Numbered from the stretch's first letter, positions 34,994-44,491 are shown. The stretch is DNA of 64,000 nucleotides from Allobosea caraganae (GCF_003351345.1 NZ_QQTO01000033.1:404978-468977), one strand, 5' to 3'. Program-made: numbers and translations. The notes: generated by a model not told the origin, from the sequence alone.

Positions 34994-35263
34994 TCACCTG
35001 CTGATCTTGCACTCGCTCCAGACCGCGGTGCTGAAGCGGGGCCCGTCCTTGATCGACCAGAAGTTCTTCTTGGTGTGGTGGTTGATCAGGCGGGCATGCT
35101 CGCTGAAGACGCGCGCATAGCACTCAGGATTCTTGTAGCTGCGGCTCTTGGCGACCCTGAGCCCGGCCTCGTAGGCCGGTGTCTGCGCCTCCGCTCCGGC
35201 CGATCCCAGCATGATCGTCGCTGCCAGGGCCATCGCCCCGCCGAATGTCTTCCCAAACGTCAT
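34994..35263 (-). CDS. small exported protein
   Basis: 89 aa from ATG 35263. Signal peptide (MTFGKTFGGAMALAATIMLG, cleavage near AEA). The mature part has two Cys (NPECYAR and SECKISR) and a basic, aromatic sequence NHHTKKNFWSIKDGPRF. The family is unknown. It is divergent from aspS. Confidence 0.65.
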   Translation of the reverse strand: MTFGKTFGGAMALAATIMLGSAGAEAQTPAYEAGLRVAKSRSYKNPECYARVFSEHARLINHHTKKNFWSIKDGPRFSTAVWSECKISR

Positions 35264-35437
35264 CTGCTGCGCCCTCTCTCATCGGGCGCTCACGGCGAGC
35301 GCCGTGAAGATTCTTGATTGGCACAACCATGCGATGCCTCCACCATTCTTGACAAGCCGCCCGCGCGCGTGTGCTTACGCGCCTAGCTTCGGCCGGCCTT
35401 GCGCGGGCCCTTTTTGCATTTCCGAAAGACGAGTGCC

Positions 35438-37219
35438 GTGACCTTGCATCGCTACCGTTCCCACACCTGCGGCGCGCTTCGTGAGAGCGACATCGGCAGC
35501 ACTGCGCGCCTTTCCGGCTGGTGCCACCGCATCCGCGACCATGGCGGCGTGCTCTTCATCGACCTGCGCGACCATTACGGCATCACCCAGGTCGTGATTG
35601 ATCCGGATTCGCCCGCCTTCGCCAAGGCCGAGGAGATCCGCTCGGAATGGGTCATCCGCATCGACGGCAAGGTCAAGCCGCGGCTTGCCGGCACAGAGAA
35701 CGCCAACCTCGCCACCGGCGCAGTCGAAGTCTTCGCGACCGAGCTGGAAGTGCTCGGCCCGTCCGGCGAATTGCCGCTGCCCGTCTTCGGCGATCTCGAA
35801 TATCCCGAGGACACCCGCCTGAAGTACCGCTTCCTCGACCTGCGCCGCGAGAAGCTGCACAACAACATCATGCTGCGCGGCAAGGTCGTCGACTCGATCC
35901 GCTCCCGCATGAAGAACTCTGGCTTCTCCGAGTTCCAGACGCCGATCCTGACCGCTTCCTCGCCCGAGGGCGCGCGCGACTTCCTGGTGCCGAGCCGCCT
36001 GCATCCCGGCCATTTCTATGCGCTGCCGCAGGCGCCGCAGCAGTACAAGCAGCTCTTGATGATGGCGGGCTTCGACCGCTACTTCCAGATCGCGCCCTGC
36101 TTCCGCGACGAGGACCCGCGCGCCGATCGCCTTCCGGGCGAGTTCTACCAGCTCGACGTCGAGATGAGCTTCGTCACGCAGGACGACGTCTTCCGCACGA
36201 TGGAGCCGGTCATCTCCGGCGTCTTCGAGGAGTTCGGCGGCGGCAAGTCGGTGACCAAGAGCTGGCCGCGCATCCCCTATGCCGAGTCGATCCGCAAATA
36301 TGGCTCCGACAAGCCCGACCTGCGCAACCCGCTGGAGATGCAGGACGTCTCCGAGCATTTCCGCGGCTCGGGCTTCAAGGTCTTCGCCCGTATTCTGGAA
36401 GACGAGAAGAACCAGGTCTGGGCCATTCCGGCGCCGGCTGGCGGTTCTCGCGCCTTCTGCGACCGGATGAACTCCTGGGCGCAAGGCGAGGGCCAGCCCG
36501 GCCTCGGCTACATCATGTGGCGCGAGGGCGCGGGCGCCGGCCCGATCGCCAACAATATCGGCCCCGAGCGCGTCGAGGCCGTTCGCCTGGCGCTCGGCCT
36601 GAAGGATGGCGACGCCGCCTTCTTCGCCGCCGGCAACCCGGAGAAGTTCTACAAGTTTGCGGGCGCGGCCCGGAACAAGGTCGGCTCGGAACTGGGCCTA
36701 ATCGACGAGAACGCCTTCGCCTTCGCCTGGATCGTCGACTTCCCGATGTACGAGTGGAACGAGGACGAGAAGCGAGTCGATTTCTCGCATAACCCGTTCT
36801 CGATGCCGCAGGGCGGTCTGGAATCGCTGCAGAACGACGACCCGCTCGCGATCAAGGCGTTCCAGTACGACATCGCCTGCAACGGCTACGAACTCGCCTC
36901 CGGCGGCATCCGCAACCACCGCCCCGAGGCGATGGTGAAGGCCTTCGAGATCGCCGGCTATGGCGAGGAGACCGTGGTCGAGCGCTTCGGCGGCATGTAC
37001 CGCGCCTTCCAGTACGGCGCGCCGCCGCATGGCGGCATGGCTGCGGGCATCGACCGCATCATCATGCTGCTCGCCGGAGCGACCAACCTGCGCGAGGTCG
37101 CGCTCTTCCCGATGAACCAGCAGGCGGTCGACCTCCTGATGGGCGCGCCGTCGGAAGTCGGGCTCAAGCAGCTGCGCGACCTCCACATCCGCCTCAACCT
37201 GCCCGAAAAGAACGGCTGA
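35438..37219 (+). CDS. aspS: aspartyl-tRNA synthetase
   Basis: About 593 aa from GTG 35438; TTG 35444 gives LHRYRSHTCGAL, which matches the usual family N-terminus and is as likely. The frame upstream to 35399 is not family-like. Class IIb enzyme with an OB anticodon domain (1-110), motif 2 FRDEDPRADR and motif 3 GGMAAGIDRIIMLLAG, plus the bacterial GAD insertion. Because GatCAB is encoded here too, it is probably the non-discriminating type that also charges tRNA-Asn; this is inference. Two lipoprotein genes follow within 10 nt. Confidence 0.95.
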   Translation: MTLHRYRSHTCGALRESDIGSTARLSGWCHRIRDHGGVLFIDLRDHYGITQVVIDPDSPAFAKAEEIRSEWVIRIDGKVKPRLAGTENANLATGAVEVFATELEVLGPSGELPLPVFGDLEYPEDTRLKYRFLDLRREKLHNNIMLRGKVVDSIRSRMKNSGFSEFQTPILTASSPEGARDFLVPSRLHPGHFYALPQAPQQYKQLLMMAGFDRYFQIAPCFRDEDPRADRLPGEFYQLDVEMSFVTQDDVFRTMEPVISGVFEEFGGGKSVTKSWPRIPYAESIRKYGSDKPDLRNPLEMQDVSEHFRGSGFKVFARILEDEKNQVWAIPAPAGGSRAFCDRMNSWAQGEGQPGLGYIMWREGAGAGPIANNIGPERVEAVRLALGLKDGDAAFFAAGNPEKFYKFAGAARNKVGSELGLIDENAFAFAWIVDFPMYEWNEDEKRVDFSHNPFSMPQGGLESLQNDDPLAIKAFQYDIACNGYELASGGIRNHRPEAMVKAFEIAGYGEETVVERFGGMYRAFQYGAPPHGGMAAGIDRIIMLLAGATNLREVALFPMNQQAVDLLMGAPSEVGLKQLRDLHIRLNLPEKNG

Positions 37220-37225
37220 CCTGCC

Positions 37226-37591
37226 ATGCCTTGCCTGTTCGGAGCGCGGACCGCCGCGCTCGCCTGCCTGCTTGCCCTGCCGCTCGGGGCCTGCGTCTCG
37301 TCCTCCAACCCGAGCGCGGGCCGGGCGGCCGAGTTCGCCAACCTGGTCTCGCGCTCGACTGCCTGCCGCGCCGGCAATCCGCGCGCCAACACGCTGGAGC
37401 AGTTCCTGGCGACCGAGCGCACCCGCGGCGCCACGGCCGAGCAGTTGGCGAGCGCCCGCTCGACCTACATCACCGTGTCCGAGGCCGACACGATCAACCA
37501 GGGCGTCAAGCCGCAGGCCTGTACGGCCGATGAGCGGGTGGAGCTGAAGGCCAGGATGGCCAAGGTCCGCGCCGGCAATTTCGACTTCTGA
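37226..37591 (+). CDS. lipoprotein of unknown function
   Basis: 121 aa from ATG 37226, 6 nt after aspS. The lipobox is LGAC after a hydrophobic ALACLLALP core. The mature protein begins CVSSSNPSAGRAAEF and has further Cys at TACRAG and QACTADE. No recognised domain. Probably in the aspS transcript. Confidence 0.7.
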   Translation: MPCLFGARTAALACLLALPLGACVSSSNPSAGRAAEFANLVSRSTACRAGNPRANTLEQFLATERTRGATAEQLASARSTYITVSEADTINQGVKPQACTADERVELKARMAKVRAGNFDF

Positions 37592-37600
37592 GCTTGTTCG

Positions 37601-37903
37601 ATGTCGTTCGCAAAGCTCTGCGCCGTCAGCCCGGTCGTGCTCGGCCTTGCAGGTTGCGTAACGGCCGGCCCGATTCCGGGCACGCCGGAATATGCCGCGG
37701 CCCAGGTCTCGCGCGGCTATGATTGCGGCGTGCGGGTCGACCGCTCCCGCGTCATCGCGCGGCTCGCGCCGCAGGAGCGCCGCCGCTTCGTCGAGGCCAA
37801 TGCCGGCTACGCGGTGAAGTCCTACAACGCCCCGCGTCGTTGCGACGCGCTCGAACGCCTGAGTGTGCAACGCGAATTGCGCGAACTGGCCGTCCGGCGC
37901 TGA
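37601..37903 (+). CDS. small lipoprotein of unknown function
   Basis: 100 aa from ATG 37601, 9 nt after the previous lipoprotein. The lipobox LAGC is followed by VTAGPIPGTPEY. Two further Cys (YDCGVRV and PRRCDALE) could pair. It is not visibly homologous to the upstream lipoprotein except for size and Cys spacing. The family is unknown. Confidence 0.7.
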   Translation: MSFAKLCAVSPVVLGLAGCVTAGPIPGTPEYAAAQVSRGYDCGVRVDRSRVIARLAPQERRRFVEANAGYAVKSYNAPRRCDALERLSVQRELRELAVRR

Positions 37904-37919
37904 ATTCCGCTTGCCTGCC

Positions 37920-38867
37920 ATGGCCGATCCCGGCCAGAAGGCAGGCATGTCGCCTTCCGCCCGCGATTTGCCCCCGCTCCGAGACAACGTCACCGCGATC
38001 GTCGTCGCCTATGACAGCGCCGAGGTGCTGCCGGCTTGCCTGGAGGCGCTGGCGGGCGAGGGCGTCCCAGCCATCGTCGTCGACAATGCCAGCAGCGATG
38101 TGACCTCCCAGATCGCCGCGGCGCGTGGCGCGACGGTCGTCGCCAACGCCCGCAACGAGGGCTATGGCCGCGCCAACAATATCGGCGTCGCCGCCAGCGC
38201 CACGCCCTTCGTCCTGATCGTCAATCCCGATCTCGTCGTCGAGCCCGGCGCGGTCGCGGCGCTGCTGGCGGCGGCGGAGCTTTATCCCGATGCCGGCATG
38301 CTGGCGCCGCGCGTCGTCGAGCCCTCGGGCCGGGTCTTCGTCCAGCCGCGCTCGCTGCTTTCCCCGGCTTATCTGAACCAGGCCAAGGCTGCGGTCATTC
38401 CCGAAGGCGATGCCTGCCTGCCGTTCCTGTCCGGCGCCTGCCTGCTGGTCCGCCGCGAGCTCTTTCTCGCGCTCGGCGGCTTCGATCCCGCGATCTTCCT
38501 GTTCTACGAAGACGACGACCTCTGCCGCCGCATGCGCGATGCCGGCCACGCCCTCGTCCATGTCCATGATGCGCAGGTGCGGCACGCGCGCGGCCGCTCC
38601 AGCAGGCCCGATCCGGCCCGCCGCTTCCGGGCGCGCTGGCATCTCGCCTGGTCGCATGGCTATGTCGCGGCCAAATACGGCTTGCCGGTCCCATCACCCT
38701 GGACGATCCTTGAAAATGGCGCAAAGGCAGTGGGTTACGGCTTGATCTTGAATCGAGACAAGATGTCGGCCCATGCCGGTTCGGTGGCCGGTGCGTTGGC
38801 CTGGCGGCGCGGCGTCACGGCGCTGGAGCAGCAGGGGCTCGCCGGCAAGCCGGAGCTGTCGGCATGA
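37920..38867 (+). CDS. family 2 glycosyltransferase (rhamnosyltransferase-like)
   Basis: 315 aa from ATG 37920; ATG 37947 is a second option. The GT-A fold starts VTAIVVAYDSAEVLPACLEAL and contains VDNASSD, NEGYGRANN and the DxD-like NPDLVVEPG. FLFYEDDDLCRRMRDAGH is the base/acceptor motif of WbbL-type rhamnosyltransferases. It would extend an O-antigen or other surface glycan on the cytosolic face. It ends 4 nt inside the acyltransferase gene. Confidence 0.88.
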   Translation: MADPGQKAGMSPSARDLPPLRDNVTAIVVAYDSAEVLPACLEALAGEGVPAIVVDNASSDVTSQIAAARGATVVANARNEGYGRANNIGVAASATPFVLIVNPDLVVEPGAVAALLAAAELYPDAGMLAPRVVEPSGRVFVQPRSLLSPAYLNQAKAAVIPEGDACLPFLSGACLLVRRELFLALGGFDPAIFLFYEDDDLCRRMRDAGHALVHVHDAQVRHARGRSSRPDPARRFRARWHLAWSHGYVAAKYGLPVPSPWTILENGAKAVGYGLILNRDKMSAHAGSVAGALAWRRGVTALEQQGLAGKPELSA

Positions 38868-39925
38868 AGCCGGTCTCCGCGCCGCAGGGCTCGATCGACG
38901 CCGCGCTCGACCACGAGCACAATAATTTCGGCCTGCTGCGGCTCCTGCTGGCGCTCGCCGTCGTGGTCTCGCACGCCTTCAGCGTCACGACTGGAGCCGT
39001 CGAGGACGAACCGCTGGCCCGCCTGACCGGCTTCACGCTCGGCGAGCACGCGGTCAACGGCTTCTTCGCCATTTCCGGCTTCCTGGTGACGATGAGCTAT
39101 GTCAATCGCGGCTGGCGCGACTACATCCTCGCCCGCCTGCTGCGCATCGCGCCCGGGCTGATAGCGGCGACGCTGGCCGTCTCGCTCCTGCTCGGCAGCG
39201 CCATGACGCGGCTCGACCTCGGCTCATATCTTAGCCATCCCGGCCTCTGGCGCTTCATCTCGGGCACGCTGATCAGCTTCAAGAGCGCTGCGCCGCTGCC
39301 CGGCGTCTTCGACGCCAATCCGCTGCCTTTCCCGATGGGCACGGTCTGGACGCTGAAATACGAGACGCTGTGCTATCTCGGCGTGCTGATCGCTGGGCTT
39401 GCCGGCCTGCTGGCCCGGCGTGAGCTGGCGCTTGGCGCGCTGATCCTCCTGACGCTCGCCGTGATCGGCCGCGAGATCGTCGCGCCGCACGGTCCCAAGG
39501 GCGTCGAGACGGCGCTGCGCCTGCCGCTGATCTTCCTCGCCGGCGGCGTCGCCTATCTCTGGCGCGAGCGTGTGCCGCTCTCGCTGGCGGGGCTTGCCGC
39601 GGCGCTGGTGCTGACGGCGCTGCTCTCGCCGACGCCGGCCCATAAGGCGGCCCTGTTCCTGACCACGGCCTGGGGCGTTCTGGTGCTGGCCATGGCGCCC
39701 GCGCTGACGCGCCGGCGCAGCGAGCCGCCGGCCGATCTCTCCTATGGCGTCTATCTCTATGGCTGGCCGGTGCAGCAGGCCTTGGTCGTGCTGCTGCCGG
39801 GAACGGGTGCGCTGGCGCTGCTCTGGCCGGCGCTGGCGCTGACGCTGCTCGTCGCGGCCCTGTCCTGGTACGGCGTCGAGAAGCCCGCGCTCGGCCTCAA
39901 GCGCCGGTTGCTGCGCCGCTCCTGA
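38864..39925 (+). CDS. acyltransferase 3 family membrane protein
   Basis: 353 aa from ATG 38864, overlapping the glycosyltransferase by 4 nt. About ten membrane helices. NNFGLLRLLLALAVVVSHAF is the family start, with the catalytic His in VVSHAF. AVNGFFAISGFLVTMSY follows. Members O-acetylate or O-succinylate sugars of polysaccharides or lipids. Coupling with the glycosyltransferase suggests modification of the same glycan. Convergent overlap of 29 nt with the CatB-like gene. Confidence 0.88.
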   Translation: MKPVSAPQGSIDAALDHEHNNFGLLRLLLALAVVVSHAFSVTTGAVEDEPLARLTGFTLGEHAVNGFFAISGFLVTMSYVNRGWRDYILARLLRIAPGLIAATLAVSLLLGSAMTRLDLGSYLSHPGLWRFISGTLISFKSAAPLPGVFDANPLPFPMGTVWTLKYETLCYLGVLIAGLAGLLARRELALGALILLTLAVIGREIVAPHGPKGVETALRLPLIFLAGGVAYLWRERVPLSLAGLAAALVLTALLSPTPAHKAALFLTTAWGVLVLAMAPALTRRRSEPPADLSYGVYLYGWPVQQALVVLLPGTGALALLWPALALTLLVAALSWYGVEKPALGLKRRLLRRS

Positions 39926-40622
39926 TCCGCTCGACCAGCCCGCCGACATTCTCCGACATCAGCAGCGGCAGTAGTTTCCGGACCTCGGTCTCCGGCAGAT
40001 CCCACCAGCGCGCGTCGAGAAGCGCCGCGATATCGGCTTCCGGCAGCCGCTTCCTGATCTCGCGGGCCGGATTGCCGCCGACGATGGCATAGGGCGCGAC
40101 GTCCTTCACCACCACGGCGCAGGCCGCGATCACCGCGCCATGGCCGATCGTGACGCCGGACAGGATCATCGCTTGCGAGCCGATCCAGACGTCGTGGCCA
40201 ATGCTGACGTCGCCGCGCGTCGCGTCATGGCCGTCCATGCCCGTTGCCTCGGGCCAGAGCCCGGGCAGGGCAGGGAAGGGATAGGTCGTCGCCCATTCGG
40301 TGCGGTGGTTGCCGCCGAGCAGGATCTCGACCCCATCGGCGATCGAGCCGTAGCGCCCGATCGTCAGCTTGGCCCCGCTCTCGGGAAAGCGCACCTTCGG
40401 CCGGCCATAGGTATAGGCGCCGGCGCTGATCTGCCCGGGCCGTTTTGCGATCAGGTGCGCCAGGTGCAGCCGCGTCTGGTTGCCCGGGTTGATCCGCTTG
40501 CGCAGGAAGCCGCGCGGGCCCTGCGGCAGCCCGGCCCACCACGCGGCGAGCGCGTCCGGCCGCCAGAGCGCGTCTTCGGGCGACAGAAGGCCCCCGGGCT
40601 CACTCGGCATTGGCTGTGACAT
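39897..40622 (-). CDS. CatB-like hexapeptide-repeat O-acetyltransferase
   Basis: 241 aa from ATG 40622, with AAGAAG upstream. Left-handed beta-helix hexapeptide repeats occupy about 65-190: LTIGRYGSIADGVEILLGG, VSIGHDVWIGSQAMIL and VTIGHGAVIAACAVV. The HRTEW loop carries the catalytic His of xenobiotic and streptogramin acetyltransferases. In this context the acceptor is more likely a sugar or lipid than an antibiotic. It overlaps the end of the upstream exported protein gene by 23 nt, so it is probably in that operon. Confidence 0.87.
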   Translation of the reverse strand: MSQPMPSEPGGLLSPEDALWRPDALAAWWAGLPQGPRGFLRKRINPGNQTRLHLAHLIAKRPGQISAGAYTYGRPKVRFPESGAKLTIGRYGSIADGVEILLGGNHRTEWATTYPFPALPGLWPEATGMDGHDATRGDVSIGHDVWIGSQAMILSGVTIGHGAVIAACAVVVKDVAPYAIVGGNPAREIRKRLPEADIAALLDARWWDLPETEVRKLLPLLMSENVGGLVERIRSGAATGA

Positions 40623-42375
40623 CGATCTTCTTGAAAACCTCGGCTGGGTCGGTAACGGCGATCACGTCGGCGAGGCCGAGGCCGCTGCTCGCCTTGGCCT
40701 TGGCCTGGACCGTCATCACCCCGGGCTTGGCGACGAAGCGCGCGGCTGCATCGACCAGCGCCTTGGCGTCTGCGGACTTGCCGAGCAGGCCCGACAGCAT
40801 GATCTTCGCCAGCGCCCCGTATTCGCGCTGCACATCGGCGGGCTTGCGCTTCTTCTGCTTGGCCTGCTCCTCCACAAGCCGCTCGGCCAATCCCGCATTC
40901 TCCAGCCGGACGTCGAGCGCCTTGGCCGTGGCGCCGAGCGCCGCGATCTGCATCACCGCCAGGTCGCTGGAGAAGACGTCCTTGCCGATATTGCCGAGCG
41001 TGGCGCTGGCGGAAAGCCTGCCGATGCCGGCGCCGTCGAGCGAGAGCGAGCGGAGCGCGATCTCGCTCGTGGCCTCCTGCCAGGCGAGGTCGAGCCTGGC
41101 CGAGAGGTTGACCTCCTGATAGCCGAGCCCGGAGAGCGCATTGGTGTAGAGCAGCAGCGGCCCGCTCAACGGCAGCTTGAGTGTTTCGATGGCGATGCTG
41201 AGATCGGTTGGAAGCCCTTCGAACTGGTTCGAGACCTTGGCTTCGAGCGAGCCGATCGAGAAGCCCGTCTGGAAGGGCATGTCATAGGTGAAGCCGGCGA
41301 TCTGCAGCGTACCGAGCTTGGGCATGAGCTTGCGCCAATCCTCGAAGGCCTCGTCGTCCGGCTTCGCATATTCACCGATCAGCTCCCTCAGGGCCGGGCC
41401 GACGGCGAAATCGAAGGCCTTGAGCGAATCGAGCTTCACCATGGCGAGCTTCTTCTCGCCGCCCATGCCGAACTCCGTCCCCTCGACCGCCATGCCGCCC
41501 TGCGGCGAGGCGTTCTCGCCATAGGCGATCCGGGCGATCCGCAACGACATGGGGAGCGGCATGGTGCCCTCGATCACGAGGTCGCGCAGCTCGCCGCTGC
41601 CGAACTCGAGCATCTCGGTCAGCGCGATCATGGCCTGCGCCACGCGCTTGTCGGCTTCCTGCTGCGCGTCGTCGTCCTTGTCGGCGCCAGCCACCTTCTC
41701 CTGGCCCTCGCGCAGGATCGTTGTGAGCAGCTCGGTCAGGCTCGCCGGGCCGGCCTTGCCCTTGAGGTTGCGGTCGCTCGCCTTGCCATAGGAGGCCTTG
41801 ACGGAGCCGGACTGCTCCAGCGTGCCGCCCTCATAGGTCATGAGGCTGTAGAGCGGCAGTGCCTTCTCCTCGGCGCCGGGCGCGGCGCGCTCGGCCAGCA
41901 CGCGAATGATCTGCCGCAGGTCGAGCCCTTCGGCGCTGATGGCCTTGTACTCGCCCCTGATCGGATCGCTGCCGGTCATCGTGCCGCCCGTCGTCTCGCC
42001 GCGCGCGACCTTGCCGTCGCGGATATCGCTGAGGACAATGGCGCGATAGGTCGTGCTCTCGGTCTCCGTGCCGAGAATCTGCTCGATGGTGAGCTCGGGC
42101 GCGCTGATCTCGTCGACGTTCAGCCGCGCCATGCGCGCAGAGCCGCTTTCGCCGGCGCTCTTGTCGAACAGCGCGACGAAGGCCTCGCGCTCCAGCGGCG
42201 AGCCTTTGACCTGGAGCTTGGGAGCCGTGACCTTGTAGGCGCCAAAGTCGAGCGTCAGGTTCTCGACCTCGAAATCGCCCGCGCCGGCTGGGCTCGCGGC
42301 GAGCCCCACCAGCAGCAGCGCGGCTGGCGCTGCCCGGCGCAGCCACGCGACAGTCGCCTCAAGCGGCGCGATCAT
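40600..42375 (-). CDS. exported protein of unknown function (paralogue 1 of a tandem pair)
   Basis: 591 aa from ATG 42375. A signal peptide (WLRRAAPAALLLVGLAASPA, cleavage near residue 33) leads to a large, beta-looking mature protein with no transmembrane segments. It shares its domain order and several identical strings with the next gene (42465-44321): KGSPLEREAF, IAALGATAKAL/ARSV, GLGLADVIA, EVFKKIDVTA. The central segment near residues 240-270 is helical and acidic (DKDDDAQQEADKRVAQAM). No catalytic motif is seen. It looks like a conserved but uncharacterised Hyphomicrobiales envelope family, perhaps with an AsmA/DUF945-like repeat fold (weak inference). Confidence 0.75.
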   Translation of the reverse strand: MIAPLEATVAWLRRAAPAALLLVGLAASPAGAGDFEVENLTLDFGAYKVTAPKLQVKGSPLEREAFVALFDKSAGESGSARMARLNVDEISAPELTIEQILGTETESTTYRAIVLSDIRDGKVARGETTGGTMTGSDPIRGEYKAISAEGLDLRQIIRVLAERAAPGAEEKALPLYSLMTYEGGTLEQSGSVKASYGKASDRNLKGKAGPASLTELLTTILREGQEKVAGADKDDDAQQEADKRVAQAMIALTEMLEFGSGELRDLVIEGTMPLPMSLRIARIAYGENASPQGGMAVEGTEFGMGGEKKLAMVKLDSLKAFDFAVGPALRELIGEYAKPDDEAFEDWRKLMPKLGTLQIAGFTYDMPFQTGFSIGSLEAKVSNQFEGLPTDLSIAIETLKLPLSGPLLLYTNALSGLGYQEVNLSARLDLAWQEATSEIALRSLSLDGAGIGRLSASATLGNIGKDVFSSDLAVMQIAALGATAKALDVRLENAGLAERLVEEQAKQKKRKPADVQREYGALAKIMLSGLLGKSADAKALVDAAARFVAKPGVMTVQAKAKASSGLGLADVIAVTDPAEVFKKIDVTANAE

Positions 42376-42464
42376 TCCTATGTCTCCCTGACGGCCGCTC
42401 GGCCGGCGCGCTCACCGCGCCGCACCGCCGGCTTCTGTCGTTGGGCGGCCGGGCGCCGCCATCC

Positions 42465-44321
42465 TCATTGCGCGGTGGCCTTGAGGTCGATCTTGTCGAA
42501 GATCTCGGTCGGGTCGCCGATCGCGATCACGTCGGCGAGGCCGAGCCCGCCGGCGCTCTTGGCGCGCGCCTCGACGTTCAGCGTGCCCGGCTGGGCGACG
42601 AAGCGCGAGACCGCGGCGGCCAGCGTCTTGGCGCCGTCGGAGGGGCCGAGGATCGCGGCCAGGCCCAGGCTCGCCATCATCGCGTATTGGCGCTTGACCT
42701 CGTCCGGCTTGCGATTGGCCTTGCGGGCCTCGTTCTCGACCAACTTCTCGAACAGCCCGGTATTCTGCAGCTTGGCCTGGACGCTGCGGGCGGTGGCGCC
42801 AAGCGCGGCTATCTGCGCCAGGGCGAGGTCGCTGGCGAACAGGTCCTTGGTGACGTTGCCGATCGTGCCGGAGGCCTCGAACTGGCCCATGCCGGCGCCG
42901 CCGAGCGAGAGCGTGCGGATGGCGAGCTCGTTGCTGGTCGCGTTCCAGCCGAGGTCGATCCTGGCTGAGAGGTCGAGGTTGCGGTAGCCCATCGCGAGCA
43001 GGTCGCGCGCCGCCGGGTTGCCGGTGCCTTCGACGACCGGCACGGTCAGCTTGTCGATGGTCAGGGCCAAGTTGGTCGGGATGCCGTTGAACTGGTCGGC
43101 GGCCTTGATCTCGAACGTGCCGAGCCCGACGCGCAGCGGCGGCTGCACGGGCTGGCCCGGCTTGATCGGCTGCGGAACCTCGACGGACTGCCCGGCGATC
43201 CGGATGGTGCCGAGCTGCGGGATGAACTTGCGGTAGTCGAGCGTGTTCGGATTGATCTCGGATTCAGGCTTGGCCAGCAGCTCCTTCAGCGCCTGCAGCG
43301 CCGGGCCGAAGGAGAAGCCGGAATAGCTCGCCGAATCGGTGCGGCCCTTGACGCCGTTGCTGTTGAATTCGAGCCCTTCGATCACCAGGCCGGACTTGGC
43401 CGGCGTGTCCTCGCCATAGGCGATCCGGCCGATCTTGAAATCGACGCTGACCGGGTTGTCGCCCGGCTTCGGCGCCGGCACCGTCATGGCCATCGCCATG
43501 TCGCGGGCCTCGCCGCTGCCATATTCGAACATGTCGAACAGCGAGAACATCGACAGCGCCGTGCGCTTGTCGGCCTCGGGGTCGCGGTCGCGCTTCAGGG
43601 ACGGGTCCTTCAGCGCCTTCTGGTCGGCCTCGGCCTGCGCGAGGATCGGCCCGAACAGCTCCATGAGCGGCGCGGAGCCGACCCTGGCCTTGACGTCGCG
43701 CCCGCTCATCCTGCCGAGCGTGATCTTGCCCACCGCCCCCATGTCGAAAGCGTAGCCCTCCTGCTCGAAGCGGCCGAACACCGTCACCATCGGCTCGTCC
43801 TTGCCGGGCGTGGCGCGCTCGCCGAGCACGCGCGCGATCTGGCGCAGGTCGACCATCTCGTAGCTCATGCGCTTGGCCACGCCGTCCATGGCGCCGGCAG
43901 GGCCGCCGCTGGCCTTGATCGTGGCGCCGCTGCTCTGGCCGCGCCCGATCCGGCCTTCGCGGATATCGCTGAGGCTGATGTCGCGGTAGACCGTGACCTG
44001 CTTCTGGGAGCCGATCGTCTGCTCCATCGTGACTTCGGCGGCGCTGATCTGCGCTGCGTTGAACCGGCTCATGCGGGCGACGCCGCTTTCGCCGGTCGAG
44101 CCGTTGAACAGGGAGACGAAGGCCTCGCGCTCGAGCGGCGAGCCCTTGACGTCGATCTTCGGCGCCGTGATCACGAAGCCGCCGAGATCGAGCTTGAAGT
44201 TGTCGATCTGGAAATCGGCCGCCGCCACGGGCTGCACGAACAGCGCGAACGCGGCCGCACCCGTGAGCGGGCCGAGCCGGGACAGGCTGCGAAAGGTCGA
44301 AGCGAGCATCATCATCTCCAT
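42465..44321 (-). CDS. exported protein of unknown function (paralogue 2 of a tandem pair)
   Basis: 618 aa from ATG 44321; codons for MMML just downstream or the frame to 44345 are alternatives. Signal peptide LGPLTGAAAFALFVQPVAA, then ADFQIDNFKLDLGGFVITAP, which matches paralogue 1 (GDFEVENLTLDFGAYKVTAP). The whole length aligns, with extra proline-rich residues near 375 (IKPGQPVQPPL). It ends 90 nt before paralogue 1 and has the same orientation, so the pair came from a tandem duplication. Long beta-rich periplasmic protein; function unknown. Confidence 0.75.
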   Translation of the reverse strand: MEMMMLASTFRSLSRLGPLTGAAAFALFVQPVAAADFQIDNFKLDLGGFVITAPKIDVKGSPLEREAFVSLFNGSTGESGVARMSRFNAAQISAAEVTMEQTIGSQKQVTVYRDISLSDIREGRIGRGQSSGATIKASGGPAGAMDGVAKRMSYEMVDLRQIARVLGERATPGKDEPMVTVFGRFEQEGYAFDMGAVGKITLGRMSGRDVKARVGSAPLMELFGPILAQAEADQKALKDPSLKRDRDPEADKRTALSMFSLFDMFEYGSGEARDMAMAMTVPAPKPGDNPVSVDFKIGRIAYGEDTPAKSGLVIEGLEFNSNGVKGRTDSASYSGFSFGPALQALKELLAKPESEINPNTLDYRKFIPQLGTIRIAGQSVEVPQPIKPGQPVQPPLRVGLGTFEIKAADQFNGIPTNLALTIDKLTVPVVEGTGNPAARDLLAMGYRNLDLSARIDLGWNATSNELAIRTLSLGGAGMGQFEASGTIGNVTKDLFASDLALAQIAALGATARSVQAKLQNTGLFEKLVENEARKANRKPDEVKRQYAMMASLGLAAILGPSDGAKTLAAAVSRFVAQPGTLNVEARAKSAGGLGLADVIAIGDPTEIFDKIDLKATAQ

Positions 44322-44491
44322 GTTGCGCCTGCGAACCTGCCGCAAGGCGGCGACGAAAGAAAGACGCCGCCGCTTGGTAAGGCCACGAAAAACTTGACCG
44401 GCACCATGCCATTCTCCGTATCTGTCGCGGATTCGCCATCCTCCAGATGCAGGACAGCGACGGGCGATGAAGCCGATGGAGCCTGAAGACC

